From Rhizobium sp. CB3090 (GTDB lineage: Bacteria; Pseudomonadota; Alphaproteobacteria; Rhizobiales; Rhizobiaceae), in NCBI RefSeq assembly GCF_029714285.1, contig NZ_CP121662.1, positions 3,556,001-3,620,000 of the forward strand: 64,000 nt of DNA, given 5' to 3'. Positions 41,733 to 52,569 of the stretch are shown here, piece by piece. The position numbers were made by a program, and so were the translations under genes. Numbering within the stretch: position 1 is the stretch's first letter; every line of letters begins with the position of its first letter. The notes under the pieces are model-generated. The model did no database searches, had not been told where the DNA came from, and saw only the letters and a list, made by a program, of their open reading frames with translations.

Positions 41733-42272
41733 TTACTTGAAGGCTTCGCCGGGGTAGGCGCCCCAGATTTCGGACTGCGCGACCCAACCTTCGGTGCCGT
41801 CGGCGGTCGCCAGACACCAGTCGCCGGTGCATTCGCGGATGTTCATCATCACGCCCGGCTGCAGCTTGGCGATGACTGTGCTCGACGGCTGCGCATCGCG
41901 GCGCATGTTGACGAAGACCGCCTTGCCCTTGCCCTTCATCCAGGGCGCGGCGATGGCCGAGCGCTGGCCGGAGAGCAACGACTGATTGACCCAGCCTTCG
42001 GTGCCGTCGGCATCACGCACGCGGCGCCAATTGTCGTATTCCTGAATGATTTCGACCGGCAATCCCTGCTTGAGATACATCCATGACACTGCATAGTCCC
42101 CGCTGGGGCCGACGCGCAGGTTGACGCGCTTCGACTTCAGGGTGACGAACCTCGGCAGCGGCAATCCGCTTGGTCCCTTAGCGGCCTGGGCCGCGGCAAG
42201 ATCGGCAGTGGTGCCGGCCATCATCAGGCCGATCGCGAAAACAGCGCAGGAATTCAGGATTTTGCCACGCAT
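41733..42272 (-). CDS. Secreted protein with two bacterial SH3 domains
   Basis: The 179-residue protein has a signal peptide (MRGKILNSCAVFAIGLMMAG, cleaved near AAA) and two SH3_3 repeats: SKRVNLRVGPSGDYAVSW with DGTEGWVNQSLLSG, and VNMRRDAQPSSTVIAKL with TADGTEGWVAQSE. Such domains bind cell-wall peptides in the periplasm. It is divergent from the dehydrogenase gene. Confidence 0.88.
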   Translation of the reverse strand: MRGKILNSCAVFAIGLMMAGTTADLAAAQAAKGPSGLPLPRFVTLKSKRVNLRVGPSGDYAVSWMYLKQGLPVEIIQEYDNWRRVRDADGTEGWVNQSLLSGQRSAIAAPWMKGKGKAVFVNMRRDAQPSSTVIAKLQPGVMMNIRECTGDWCLATADGTEGWVAQSEIWGAYPGEAFK

Positions 42273-42302
42273 TGGATTTCCGTTCGCTCATCATGACCAA
42301 GA

Positions 42303-42450
42303 CGCCGTTAAACGGCGCTTTTGTTCCGGTCATTGGCAAATCCCTGCGCCTCGCGCGCGAGTTTTGTTTGTCTTCGCCTGCGGGTCTGGTAGAAATGCCC
42401 GGAACGGGAAAATTATCCCGCTTCTTGGTTAAGAACATCTGAACAAGGCA
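42303..42450 (+). promoter_or_regulatory. Hairpin-rich leader of the hydroxyacid dehydrogenase gene
   Basis: Three stem-loops follow each other on the plus strand: CGCCGT/ACGGCG then CTTTTGTT; CTCGCGCGCGAG (42350-42361) then TTTTGTTTG; and CGGGA/TCCCG then CTTCTTGG. The first two look like intrinsic terminators with no upstream plus-strand gene, so they may belong to a leader or to a short RNA. Confidence 0.3.
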
Positions 42451-42462
42451 TCGCCGGTCGCC

Positions 42463-43464
42463 ATGACGACGAAGAAAAAACCGAAGGTCTATATCACGCG
42501 CAAACTGCCGGATGCGGTGGAGACGCGGATGCGCGAACTCTTCGATGCCGAGCTCAACATTGACGATACGCCGCGCACGCAGGCGGAGCTTGTCGAAGCG
42601 GTTCGGTCCGCCGATGTGCTGGTGCCGACGGTCACCGACCGCATCGATGCCGCGCTGATCGAGGAAGCGGGGCCGCAGATGAAGCTGATCGCCAGCTTTT
42701 CCAACGGCACCGATCATATCGACATCGAAGCTGCCGCCCGCCGTGGCATCACGGTCACCAATACGCCGAATGTCTTGACCGAAGATACGGCCGACATGAC
42801 CATGGCATTGATCCTTGCCGTACCGCGGCGCCTCGCCGAAGGTGCGCGGGTGCTGACGGACAAGCCCGGCGAGTGGGCCGGCTGGTCACCCACCTGGATG
42901 CTCGGCCGACGGATCCACGGCAAGCGCATCGGCATCGTCGGCATGGGCCGCATCGGCACCGCCGTCGCGCGCCGCGCCAAGGCATTCGGTCTGTCCATCC
43001 ACTATCACAACCGCAAGCGCGTCAGCCCGAGGACCGAAGACGAGCTGGAGGCGACCTATTGGGACAGCCTCGATCAGATGCTTGCCCGCGTTGACATCGT
43101 TTCCGTCAACTGCCCATCGACGCCGGCGACCTTCCACCTGATTTCGGCGCGCCGGCTCGCTCTGCTGCAGCCGACAAGCTACATCGTCAACACGGCGCGC
43201 GGCGATGTCATCGACGAGACGGCGCTGATCAAGATCCTGCGTGAAGGCAAGATCGCCGGTGCCGGCCTCGACGTATTCGAGAACGAACCGGCCGTCAATC
43301 CGAAGCTGGTGAAGCTCGCCAACGAGGGCAAAGTGGTGTTGTTGCCGCATATGAGCTCCGCCACGCTCGAAAGCCGCATCGACATGGGCGACAAGGTCAT
43401 CATCAACATCCGCGCCTTCATCGACGGCCATCGCCCGCCGAACCGCGTCCTGCCGTTTCGGTGA
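42463..43464 (+). CDS. D-isomer 2-hydroxyacid dehydrogenase
   Basis: The 333-residue NAD(P)-dependent enzyme interconverts 2-keto and D-2-hydroxy acids, with glyoxylate/hydroxypyruvate reductase as the closest guess. The Rossmann motif is IGIVGMGRIGTAVARRA. Catalytic Arg is in VNTARGDVIDE, Glu in DVFENEPAVN and His in LLPHMSSATLESR. The full length and all key residues are present. It is convergent with the GNAT gene. Confidence 0.92.
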   Translation: MTTKKKPKVYITRKLPDAVETRMRELFDAELNIDDTPRTQAELVEAVRSADVLVPTVTDRIDAALIEEAGPQMKLIASFSNGTDHIDIEAAARRGITVTNTPNVLTEDTADMTMALILAVPRRLAEGARVLTDKPGEWAGWSPTWMLGRRIHGKRIGIVGMGRIGTAVARRAKAFGLSIHYHNRKRVSPRTEDELEATYWDSLDQMLARVDIVSVNCPSTPATFHLISARRLALLQPTSYIVNTARGDVIDETALIKILREGKIAGAGLDVFENEPAVNPKLVKLANEGKVVLLPHMSSATLESRIDMGDKVIINIRAFIDGHRPPNRVLPFR

Positions 43465-43465
43465 A

Positions 43466-43945
43466 CTAGATCAGGCTCTTCCGCATCTCGATCGACGTCG
43501 TGCGGTCGAAGCCCGCGTGGCGGTTCTCGGCGGTTTTCCGGAATCCCCAGTTGGCAAAGGTAATGTGATTACCGGTCAGCTCGATCCGCGTTTCCAGCTG
43601 CAATTCTGCAAGGCCATGTTCCCGCGCCGTCGTCTCTGCAAGCCACAGCAAGCGCCTGCCGATCCCCTTGCCCTGCGCGGCCGGCAGGACACCGAGCTTG
43701 CCGATATAGAGGCTATCCAGTTCCGGACGGCAGAATATGCAGCCGGCTAATTGATCATCTTTGAACGCAACATAGCCGATCTCGTTGCTCGCCTTTTCTC
43801 GGAGCGATTGCGGGGTCAGCGTCAGCGCCGAAGAGGGCGGATCGATCCTCCCGTTCATATAGGCGAAAGAGGCAAAAATGAGCTCAAGCAGCTCCTGCCA
43901 GCGGTCGAAGCTGTCGTCGAGACGCTGAAGAATGATATCTGTCAT
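43466..43945 (-). CDS. GNAT family N-acetyltransferase
   Basis: The 159-residue protein has the acetyl-CoA-binding stretch LGVLPAAQGKGIGRRLLWLA (Q/RxxGxG/A pattern QGKGIG) preceded by YIGKLGV. No substrate can be inferred. Its start overlaps the stop of the upstream MoeB/ThiF-like gene by one base, so the two are coupled. Confidence 0.88.
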   Translation of the reverse strand: MTDIILQRLDDSFDRWQELLELIFASFAYMNGRIDPPSSALTLTPQSLREKASNEIGYVAFKDDQLAGCIFCRPELDSLYIGKLGVLPAAQGKGIGRRLLWLAETTAREHGLAELQLETRIELTGNHITFANWGFRKTAENRHAGFDRTTSIEMRKSLI

Positions 43946-44715
43946 TATTCGGCCGCGGCCCTCGGGCGCTTGCGCCGATAGCGGACCGTCTCGAAGCGAG
44001 CGGCAAGCCCGTCATAGAGCAGCAGCCGGCCGATCAGCGGTTCACCGATGCCAGTGATGAGCTTGATCGCCTCCATTGCCATCAGCGTGCCGATGACGCC
44101 CGTCAAGGCACCGAGGATACCAGCCTCGGCACAGCTCGGAATGAGACCTTGTGGCGGCGGCGCCGGGAACAGATCGCGATAGCGTGGATTGGGGAGGCCG
44201 TCGGCATCATTCTCATAAGGCTTCAGCGTCGTCACGGACCCGTCGAAGCGCCCGACTGCGCCGGTCACCAGCGGCAGACGCGCCGCTTCGGTCGCATCGG
44301 CGGCCGCATAGCGCGTGTCGAAATTGTCGGAGCCATCGATGACCAGATCGAAACCGGCAAGATGTCGCGTCGAAGTATCGGGGCTGAACCGCTCCTCGAA
44401 ACGGATGACGCGCACATGCGGGTTCAATCGCGCGATGGCATCCGCCGCGCTTTGCGTCTTCAGCTCGCCGATCGTCCCAGTATCGTGAATCACCTGCCGC
44501 TGCAGGTTGGAAAGCGAAACGCGGTCGTCATCGACAATACCCAGCGTGCCGACACCGGCGGCGGCGAGGTACTGCAGCACCGGCGCACCAAGGCCGCCAG
44601 CGCCGATAACAAGCACGCGTGCCGCCTTCAGTCTTTGCTGGCCGGCGCCGCCGACCTCCGGCAGGAGGATATGGCGCTGATAGCGGGCGATTTCGTCTGA
44701 GCTCAAAGGGTCCAT
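43945..44715 (-). CDS. moeB: MoeB/ThiF/HesA family adenylyltransferase
   Basis: The 256-residue E1-like enzyme adenylates the C-terminal Gly of MoaD- or ThiS-type sulfur carriers. It has GAGGLGAPVLQYLAAAG (ATP site), DDDRVSLSNLQRQVIH and the conserved Cys region PSCAEAGILG. The four zinc-ligand cysteines of E. coli MoeB are not visible: the usual CxxC before LFP reads RYRDLF. No rhodanese domain is attached. Assignment to molybdopterin or thiamine synthesis is therefore open. Confidence 0.85.
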   Translation of the reverse strand: MDPLSSDEIARYQRHILLPEVGGAGQQRLKAARVLVIGAGGLGAPVLQYLAAAGVGTLGIVDDDRVSLSNLQRQVIHDTGTIGELKTQSAADAIARLNPHVRVIRFEERFSPDTSTRHLAGFDLVIDGSDNFDTRYAAADATEAARLPLVTGAVGRFDGSVTTLKPYENDADGLPNPRYRDLFPAPPPQGLIPSCAEAGILGALTGVIGTLMAMEAIKLITGIGEPLIGRLLLYDGLAARFETVRYRRKRPRAAAE

Positions 44716-44751
44716 GCGAGCGAGCCTATCACAATCGGGGCAAAGGAGCCG

Positions 44752-45879
44752 CTATGATTTCGTAATGCCGCCATGCGCGACGGTAAAGAATTGCGCACGC
44801 TCGCCAAGCGCGGAAAACATCGCCTTATCGGTGCCGGTCATGAAGGCCTGGCCGCCGAGCCCGTCGATCAGGTCAAAGAGGGCTGCACGCCGGCCTTCGT
44901 CCAGATGCGCGGCGATTTCATCCAGCAACAGGATCGGCGCATGGCCGGTCAAATTGCCGACGAGGCGGGCATGGGCAAGGATGAGGCCGACGAGCAGCGC
45001 CTTCTGTTCGCCCGTCGAGCAGCGCTCCGCTTCCATATGTTTCTCGCGATGACGCACCAGCAGATCGGCCCGGTGCGGACCGTCAAGCGTACGCCCGGCG
45101 GCCGCGTCGCGATAACGACCGTCACGCAGCATCTCGGCATAGCTGTCCTCGAGATCGACGGCCGGACGATCGAACTGCCGGTCGAGGAAACCGGAGAGCT
45201 CTAGCGTTGCCGACGGAAAAGGCGTCGCCTCGCGGCTGTCGTCGATCAGTCGGGTAAGAAGGCCGAGCATTTCCTGTCGGGCGAGCGCCATGGCGATGCC
45301 GAGACTCGCCATCTGTTCTTCGATGCCGGCAAGCCAGGAAGGATCGAATCGGCCTTCGGCGAGTAATTTGTTGCGGCTGCGCATAGCGCGTTCGAAATCG
45401 CTGGCGCGGCGGCCATGCGCCGGATCGAGCGACAGCACCAGCCGGTCGAGGAAACGCCGCCGTTCGGAGGAGCCGCCAGTGAACAATCCATCCATGGATG
45501 GCGTCAGCCAGAGCACGCGCAGATGGTCGGTCAGTTCGTCCGCGGTCTTCGCCGGCGTACCGTTGATTCTGAGTTTTCGGGCCGTCGTCTCGTCTGTCGC
45601 GTCGACACCGGTGCCGATCTCGACTTCGCCGTCCATGCCATCGAGTTCGGCGAAGATCGAAAAGCCGCCCGATGCGTCGACGCGCGTGACATCCGCATAG
45701 GCCGCGCGCCGCAGCCCGCGCCCCGGCGAGAGGAAGGAGACTGCCTCCATCAGATTGGTCTTGCCGGCGCCGTTGTCCCCGGTCAGCACCACATGCCGCT
45801 CGTCAAGCGCAAGCGCCGCCGCCGCATAATTGCGGAAGTCGGTCAGCTTCAGGCGCGAGATGAAAACCTTGTGCGGCAT
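44752..45879 (-). CDS. recF: DNA replication and repair protein RecF
   Basis: The 375-residue SMC-like ATPase binds gapped DNA and acts with RecO and RecR. Its P-loop is GDNGAGKTN (Lys40) after RLKLTDFRNY. The signature motif STGEQKALLVGLILAHA and Walker B PILLLDEIAAHLD are complete. The start is ATG 45879 (MPHKVFISR); the longer frame upstream runs through intergenic repeats. Confidence 0.95.
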   Translation of the reverse strand: MPHKVFISRLKLTDFRNYAAAALALDERHVVLTGDNGAGKTNLMEAVSFLSPGRGLRRAAYADVTRVDASGGFSIFAELDGMDGEVEIGTGVDATDETTARKLRINGTPAKTADELTDHLRVLWLTPSMDGLFTGGSSERRRFLDRLVLSLDPAHGRRASDFERAMRSRNKLLAEGRFDPSWLAGIEEQMASLGIAMALARQEMLGLLTRLIDDSREATPFPSATLELSGFLDRQFDRPAVDLEDSYAEMLRDGRYRDAAAGRTLDGPHRADLLVRHREKHMEAERCSTGEQKALLVGLILAHARLVGNLTGHAPILLLDEIAAHLDEGRRAALFDLIDGLGGQAFMTGTDKAMFSALGERAQFFTVAHGGITKS

Positions 45880-46191
45880 CGGGCATCCGGATTCGTGTCG
45901 ATGGCCGAGGGGTATGCCGAACCCCGCACAAGTGCAAGGATTTTGCCGATGGCTACGGAAGAAGGTGGGTGGGGAGACTGCGGGGCCACTCTCGTCCTTC
46001 GACGGGCTCAGGATGAGGGTGGAGCGGATCTGGCACCCAGCCGCAAAAGAGCAATCCAGTGGCAGATGTCCGAAGGAACCCTCAAACTGGAAGGGGAGTA
46101 TCGCGAATGGGTGCAAAAGATCAGCCTCGTGGTGAGGCGGGAGCGAAGCGACCCTCGAACCACGAGGGCGGGTGATTCGACACCAAATAAA
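45880..46191. other. recF-dnaJ intergenic region with repeat fragments
   Basis: No gene is supported. CTCGTCCTTCGACGGGCTCA then GGATGAG (45991-46017) and a block at 46118-46170 (GAGGCGGGAGCGAAGCGACC, CCTCGAACCACGAGG) are of the kind repeated many times between rhizobial genes. They probably form hairpins in the recF leader. Confidence 0.5.
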
Positions 46192-46217
46192 AAACCGGCC
46201 GAATCACCGGCCGGTTT
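46192..46217 (-). terminator. Terminator of dnaJ
   Basis: AAACCGGCC (46192-46200) pairs exactly with GGCCGGTTT (46209-46217). On the minus strand the hairpin continues into TTTATTTGG. Confidence 0.8.
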
Positions 46218-46242
46218 CACGTGAAGCAATATGATTCGCCGC

Positions 46243-47391
46243 TTAGTCGCTGAACGTATCGAAGAAATCCTTCATGCGGGAAAAAAAGCCGGTTGATTCG
46301 GGATTGTTGTCCTTCGAGGAGATCTGCTCGAATTCCTGCAGCAGCTCGCGCTGACGCTTGGTGAGCTTTTGCGGCGTTTCGATCTGGATTTGAATGTAGA
46401 GATCCCCGACCTGGCTGGAGCGCAACACCGGCATGCCCTTCGCCTTCAGGCGGAATTGCTTGCCGACCTGCGTGCCCTCGGGAACGGTGACGCGCGATTT
46501 CGTGCCGTCGAGCGTTGCAACGTCGAAGGTGCCTCCAAGGGCCGCCGTTGTCATCGAGATCGGTACGGCGCAATAGAGATCGGCCCCGTCGCGCTGGAAG
46601 AATTCATGCGGCTTGACGGAGAGGAAGATGTAGAGATCGCCCGAGGGCCCGCCGCGCAGGCCGGCTTCGCCTTCGCCCTGCAGCCGGATGCGCGTGCCAT
46701 CCTCGATGCCGGCCGGGATGTTGACCGAAAGCGAACGCTCCTCGGTCACGCGGCCTTGGCCGTGGCATTTGGTGCAGGGATCGGGAATGATCTGGCCGCG
46801 CCCATGGCAGGTCGGGCAGGTACGTTCGACCGAGAAGAAACCCTGTGCCGCCCGCACGCGGCCCGCACCCTGGCAAGTGCCGCAGGTCTTCGGCTGCGTG
46901 CCCGGCTTGGCGCCGGAGCCGGAACAGACGTCGCAGGTGATCGATGTCGGCACGCGAATCTGCGCCGTCTTGCCGGTGAAGGCCTCTTCGAGCGAGATTT
47001 CCATGTTGTAGCGAAGGTCGGCGCCGCGTTCGCGACCGCCGGAGGAGCGCCCGCGCGAGCGTCCGCCACCCATCATCTCGCCGAAAATATCTTCGAAAAT
47101 ATCGGAGAAGCCACCGCCGCCGAAGCCGCCGCCGCCAAAACCGCCGCCACCGCCCATGCCGCCATGCTCGAAGGCGGCATGGCCGTAACGATCATAGGCC
47201 GCGCGCTTCTGCGGGTCCTTGAGCGTCTCGTAAGCTTCGTTGATTTCCTTGAACTTTCGCTCGGCGTCCTTATCCTCCGGGTTCTTGTCCGGATGAAATT
47301 TCATCGCCAGCTTGCGAAAAGCGCTTTTCAGCTCTTTTTCATCTGCCGTCCTGGCGACGCCCAACGTGTCGTAAAAGTCCGCTTTTGCCAT
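46243..47391 (-). CDS. dnaJ: Molecular chaperone DnaJ
   Basis: The 382-residue co-chaperone stimulates DnaK. It has a J domain with HPD in [12 protein letters not shown], a Gly/Phe-rich linker, four CxxCxGxG zinc repeats ([32 protein letters not shown]) and the C-terminal substrate-binding domains. It lies 82 bases after dnaK, with a hairpin between them. Confidence 0.98.
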   Translation of the reverse strand: MAKADFYDTLGVARTADEKELKSAFRKLAMKFHPDKNPEDKDAERKFKEINEAYETLKDPQKRAAYDRYGHAAFEHGGMGGGGGFGGGGFGGGGFSDIFEDIFGEMMGGGRSRGRSSGGRERGADLRYNMEISLEEAFTGKTAQIRVPTSITCDVCSGSGAKPGTQPKTCGTCQGAGRVRAAQGFFSVERTCPTCHGRGQIIPDPCTKCHGQGRVTEERSLSVNIPAGIEDGTRIRLQGEGEAGLRGGPSGDLYIFLSVKPHEFFQRDGADLYCAVPISMTTAALGGTFDVATLDGTKSRVTVPEGTQVGKQFRLKAKGMPVLRSSQVGDLYIQIQIETPQKLTKRQRELLQEFEQISSKDNNPESTGFFSRMKDFFDTFSD

Positions 47392-47418
47392 TAAGGAATA
47401 GACCCCGGAAATGGATTT

Positions 47419-47440
47419 CCGGCTGCCCTAAGACAGCCGG
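47419..47440 (-). promoter_or_regulatory. Hairpin between dnaK and dnaJ
   Basis: CCGGCTG (47419-47425) and CAGCCGG (47434-47440) form a 7-bp stem with no U-run. It probably tunes the DnaK-to-DnaJ ratio by RNA processing or partial termination. Confidence 0.45.
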
Positions 47441-47473
47441 ATGAGTTTCAGCAAAACCAGTTATGGCTTGCGA

Positions 47474-49390
<1,917 letters not shown>

Positions 49391-49500
49391 GTCATTCTCT
49401 CCTTGAAGCAAGCTATCGGAACCCCTGTCAGGCATTCCATTGACAGCCCCTTACGGGATGGTCTTGAGGATTGCGCAGCCATGACTGCGGTGATGCCGCG

Positions 49501-49529
49501 TATATAAGTAGCGGTTTTACTGACTGCAA
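49501..49529 (-). promoter_or_regulatory. Promoter upstream of dnaK
   Basis: On the minus strand CTTGCAG (with TTGCAG at 49529-49524) is followed after 17 bases by TATATA (49506-49501). CTTG also fits the -35 core of alphaproteobacterial RpoH promoters, so heat-shock and vegetative use may overlap. The leader is about 105 bases. Confidence 0.55.
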
Positions 49530-49573
49530 GGCAGGAAATCACCTGGAATCCAGCAAAACGAATGGTTTGTCGT

Positions 49574-49620
49574 CCAAATTCCACAGTGTCCCATCGAGGC
49601 GGTGAGCCCGTGGAATTTGG
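49574..49620. repeat. 11-bp perfect inverted repeat between the PBP gene and dnaK
   Basis: CCAAATTCCAC (49574-49584) and GTGGAATTTGG (49610-49620) are exact complements around 25 bases. It lies 45 bases upstream of the dnaK -35 element and 62 bases after the penicillin-binding protein stop. It could be a terminator stem or an operator; it is not the CIRCE element. Confidence 0.5.
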
Positions 49621-49682
49621 GCAATCATCTATCAGATCAGCCTTGACCCGGCCATGCAAGCGGCAATGGCGAGAATCGTTTC

Positions 49683-52037
49683 CTATTGCCCCAGGATGAT
49701 ATCGAGAAGCGATGAGCGGTGGTGCCGCCGCACCGTCGCCGGAGTCGGGCTGGGATCGCCGATATCGGCAGGTGGGATATCGTCGTCGTAGTACCTGTCC
49801 GAGCTGTAGGGATTGTCGTCGGCAAGGCCCACGGGCGGCAGATCCTCGGGATCGTCGTTCATCGCGGCCTGATTGACCGGCTGCTGCTGGATCGGTTGCT
49901 GCGCCGGACGTTGCCGGATCATAGGCTGGCTCTGCTGTTGTGCATCCTGCCCGCCGTTGCTGCCGGAGATGATAGCGCCGATCGTCGTTTGCTGATCGCC
50001 ATTCGGTGCAGTTTCTGCCACCGGCAGGCCGTTGTCGATGATCTGGCCGCCGCCAAAGATCGGGGTCGGTGTCAGGCCCTTGTGGGCGGCGACCATGAAT
50101 TCCTTCCAGGCCTTGGCCGGCAGCCCGCCTCCCGTCACCTTCTTCATCGATTTGCCGTCGTCATTGCCGAACCAGACGCCGGTGGTCAGATGGCTGGTGA
50201 AACCGACGAACAGCGCATCGCGGAAGGATTGCGTCGTGCCGGTCTTGCCGGCCGCCTGCCAGCCGGGAATGCGGGCGGCCTTGCCGGTGCCGAAATTGAT
50301 GACGCCGGTCATCATCGCATTCATGTTGGTGACGACATCTGGGTTCAAGACTCGCGGCGGGTTGTCGAAATTCGCCTGGTAGAGCACCTTGCCGGAGGCC
50401 GTCGTCACCTTGGTTATGACATGTGGCGTCGCCTTGTAGCCGCCGTTCATGAAGGCGGCATAGGCCGAGGTCAGCTCCAGCAGCGAGACTTCCGATGTGC
50501 CGAGCGCGATCGATGCATTGGCCTGCAGGTCGGATTCGATGCCCAGCCGATGCGCGACCTTGACCACCTGCTCCGGCCCGACTTCGGTCGCAAGCTGCGC
50601 GGCCACCGTGTTCAGCGAATGGGCCACCGCCGTGGCGAGCGTCACCGGCCCGCTATATTTCTGCTCGTAATTTTCCGGCGCCCAGTTGCCGATCTTCACC
50701 GGCGCGTCATTGCGGATCGAGTTTGGCGTCAGGCCCATCTCCAATGCCGCGGTATAGACGAAAGGCTTGAAGGCCGAGCCCGGCTGGCGCTTGGCGGTGA
50801 CGGCGCGGTTGAACTGGCTCTGCGCGTAGTCGCGGCCGCCCACCAGCGCACGGATGGCGCCCGTTGCGTCCACGGAGACGAGGGAGGCCTGCGAAGCGTT
50901 GAGTTTCTTGCCGTCCTTGGCAAGCACATCGTTCAGTGCCTGTTCGGCCTTCTGCTCCAGCGACGTGTCGATCGTGGTGTCGACGGTCAGATCTTCTTTG
51001 ACGGCGCCGCCGATCAGGCCGGGAAGCTGGTCCATGACCATGTCCGCGACATAGTTCTGCGCGCCGCTCCAATAGCTTGTCGCATGCGTCGGCGGCTGCG
51101 ACATCGCCGTCTTGATATCGGCTTCGCTGATGAAACCCTGGTCGCGCATCGCCTGCAGCACGAGCTGCGCGCGGGCTTCGGCCGCAGCGGGATCGCGCGC
51201 TGGCGACAGCTTCGACGGCGCCTTGACGAGGCCGGCGAGCATGGCCGCTTCGCCGAGATTGACGTCGCGGGCGGACTTGTTGAAGTAACGTTGTGCCGCC
51301 GCCTCGACGCCATAGGCGTTCGCGCCGAAGTAGACGCGGTTCAGGTACATCGTAAGGATCTGATCCTTGGTGTACTTGTGCTCCAACCAGATGGCGAGCA
51401 GCACTTCCTGCACCTTGCGTTCGAGCGTGCGCTCCGGCGACAGGAAGAGGTTCTTGGCGAGCTGTTGCGTCAGTGTCGAGCCGCCCTGCACGGCATGGCC
51501 GGTCAAAACGTTCGTCACCACCGCGCGCCCGAGGCCGATCGGATCGAAGCCGAAATGCGAATAGAAGCGGTGGTCCTCGATTGCGATGATCGCCTCGGGA
51601 ATATAGGGCGACATATCTTTCAGCGTCAGAGCTTCGCCGCCGGTCGCACCGCGATTGGCGATGATGCTGCCGCCGACATCGGCGATCTTGACGTTTGGGG
51701 GTCGATCGGGAATGGCCCAAGTGCTGGCGTTCGGCATGCGCGATCCATAATAGACCACGAGGCCGGCGGCACCGATGCCGGCCCAGATGCAGAGCACGAT
51801 GCCCCAATAGATCACCGAACGGAGGAAACCGAAGAAGCCGCCGCCGCGCTCGCGCCGCGGCTGCTTGCGCCGATTTTTAGGGCGGCGCGGTCTGTCCGGC
51901 AGGGGATCCTCGCCCCGACCGGAGGAACGTCCGCCGCCGGCAATCCGCTCGCCTGCGCTGAAACCATCATCGCTGCGTTCGTTACCGCCTGAAAACGAGG
52001 GCTCTATCCTCTGGCCTGATCTGCTTTTGCCTGCCAT
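49683..52037 (-). CDS. Class A penicillin-binding protein 1A
   Basis: The 784-residue bifunctional enzyme builds and cross-links peptidoglycan. A basic cytoplasmic N-terminus (RRPKNRRKQPRRERG) and a membrane segment (about 74-97) precede the GT51 domain with catalytic Glu154 (AIEDHRFYSHFGFDP) and STLTQQLAKNLFLS. The transpeptidase has SAFK (SxxK), HSLN (SxN) and GKTGTTQ (KTG). The last 120 residues are Pro/Gln/Asp-rich and likely disordered. A CtrA-type site lies 129 bases before the start. Confidence 0.95.
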   Translation of the reverse strand: MAGKSRSGQRIEPSFSGGNERSDDGFSAGERIAGGGRSSGRGEDPLPDRPRRPKNRRKQPRRERGGGFFGFLRSVIYWGIVLCIWAGIGAAGLVVYYGSRMPNASTWAIPDRPPNVKIADVGGSIIANRGATGGEALTLKDMSPYIPEAIIAIEDHRFYSHFGFDPIGLGRAVVTNVLTGHAVQGGSTLTQQLAKNLFLSPERTLERKVQEVLLAIWLEHKYTKDQILTMYLNRVYFGANAYGVEAAAQRYFNKSARDVNLGEAAMLAGLVKAPSKLSPARDPAAAEARAQLVLQAMRDQGFISEADIKTAMSQPPTHATSYWSGAQNYVADMVMDQLPGLIGGAVKEDLTVDTTIDTSLEQKAEQALNDVLAKDGKKLNASQASLVSVDATGAIRALVGGRDYAQSQFNRAVTAKRQPGSAFKPFVYTAALEMGLTPNSIRNDAPVKIGNWAPENYEQKYSGPVTLATAVAHSLNTVAAQLATEVGPEQVVKVAHRLGIESDLQANASIALGTSEVSLLELTSAYAAFMNGGYKATPHVITKVTTASGKVLYQANFDNPPRVLNPDVVTNMNAMMTGVINFGTGKAARIPGWQAAGKTGTTQSFRDALFVGFTSHLTTGVWFGNDDGKSMKKVTGGGLPAKAWKEFMVAAHKGLTPTPIFGGGQIIDNGLPVAETAPNGDQQTTIGAIISGSNGGQDAQQQSQPMIRQRPAQQPIQQQPVNQAAMNDDPEDLPPVGLADDNPYSSDRYYDDDIPPADIGDPSPTPATVRRHHRSSLLDIILGQ

Positions 52038-52165
52038 TGCGGACCGGTCGTACCCCCGATGGTTCCATATTCCAATGTCTGATGTTGGGCCGCAACGCGC
52101 CCGCTCGTCCCCCGCGCTCGCACCGCCTGGGCGTTATAGCCGGGGTGAACTGTAAATGCGGCGAT

Positions 52166-52180
52166 TTAAGGAGGAATTAA
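52166..52180. promoter_or_regulatory. Putative CtrA-binding site
   Basis: TTAA-GGAGGAA-TTAA is a full TTAA-N7-TTAA match to the CtrA consensus. It lies 129 bases from the PBP1A start (minus) and 113 bases from the small gene at 52293 (plus). An overlapping inverted repeat TTAAGGA...TCCTTAA spans 52166-52192. Confidence 0.4.
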
Positions 52181-52292
52181 AAACATCCTTAACCGATCGC
52201 AGCGGCAGCATTCGTCCATCCACAACGGGTTTGTTCAAGGAACTTTTGTTTTTCTCGTGCATTCTCTTTTCATAAAATAAGGGGGCGAGCAA

Positions 52293-52481
52293 ATGAGTTC
52301 ACATATCAACCTCGATAAAGTTGGTGAGAATAAGCTGCGGGAAGTCTGGAGTGTTGAGGATTTCGTGCGGCGCCATCGCATTTGCAAGGAAGAGGAACTT
52401 CGGCTGAAGAAGCTGTTCGGCGACTTCGCCACCAAGCAGGAGCTGCTGTCGAACGCGCAGAGGCCCCCACTATTTCGTTAG
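52293..52481 (+). CDS. Small conserved-looking hypothetical protein
   Basis: The 62-residue product begins MSSHINLDKVGENKLREVW and is mostly charged helix, with EEELRLKKLFGDFATKQELL near the end. I do not recognise the family. GGGGGCGAG precedes the ATG. It is divergent from the PBP1A gene and followed by two more small genes on the same strand. Confidence 0.6.
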   Translation: MSSHINLDKVGENKLREVWSVEDFVRRHRICKEEELRLKKLFGDFATKQELLSNAQRPPLFR

Positions 52482-52569
52482 AGACTGTTTCGCTAAGAGA
52501 GTGGACAGGCCTGACGCGAGGTCATCGTGAACCGCTGTGACCAGTTGGTCCGTTGCGGGAGGCGGTATC

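Noticed and set aside
49391..49682. CIRCE heat-shock operator near dnaK
   Set aside because: The inverted repeat present does not match TTAGCACTC-N9-GAGTGCTAA. The promoter resembles sigma-70 or RpoH sites instead.
49719..51992. 757-codon open frame antisense to the penicillin-binding protein gene
   Set aside because: No domain or start signal is visible; the opposite strand encodes all the PBP1A motifs.
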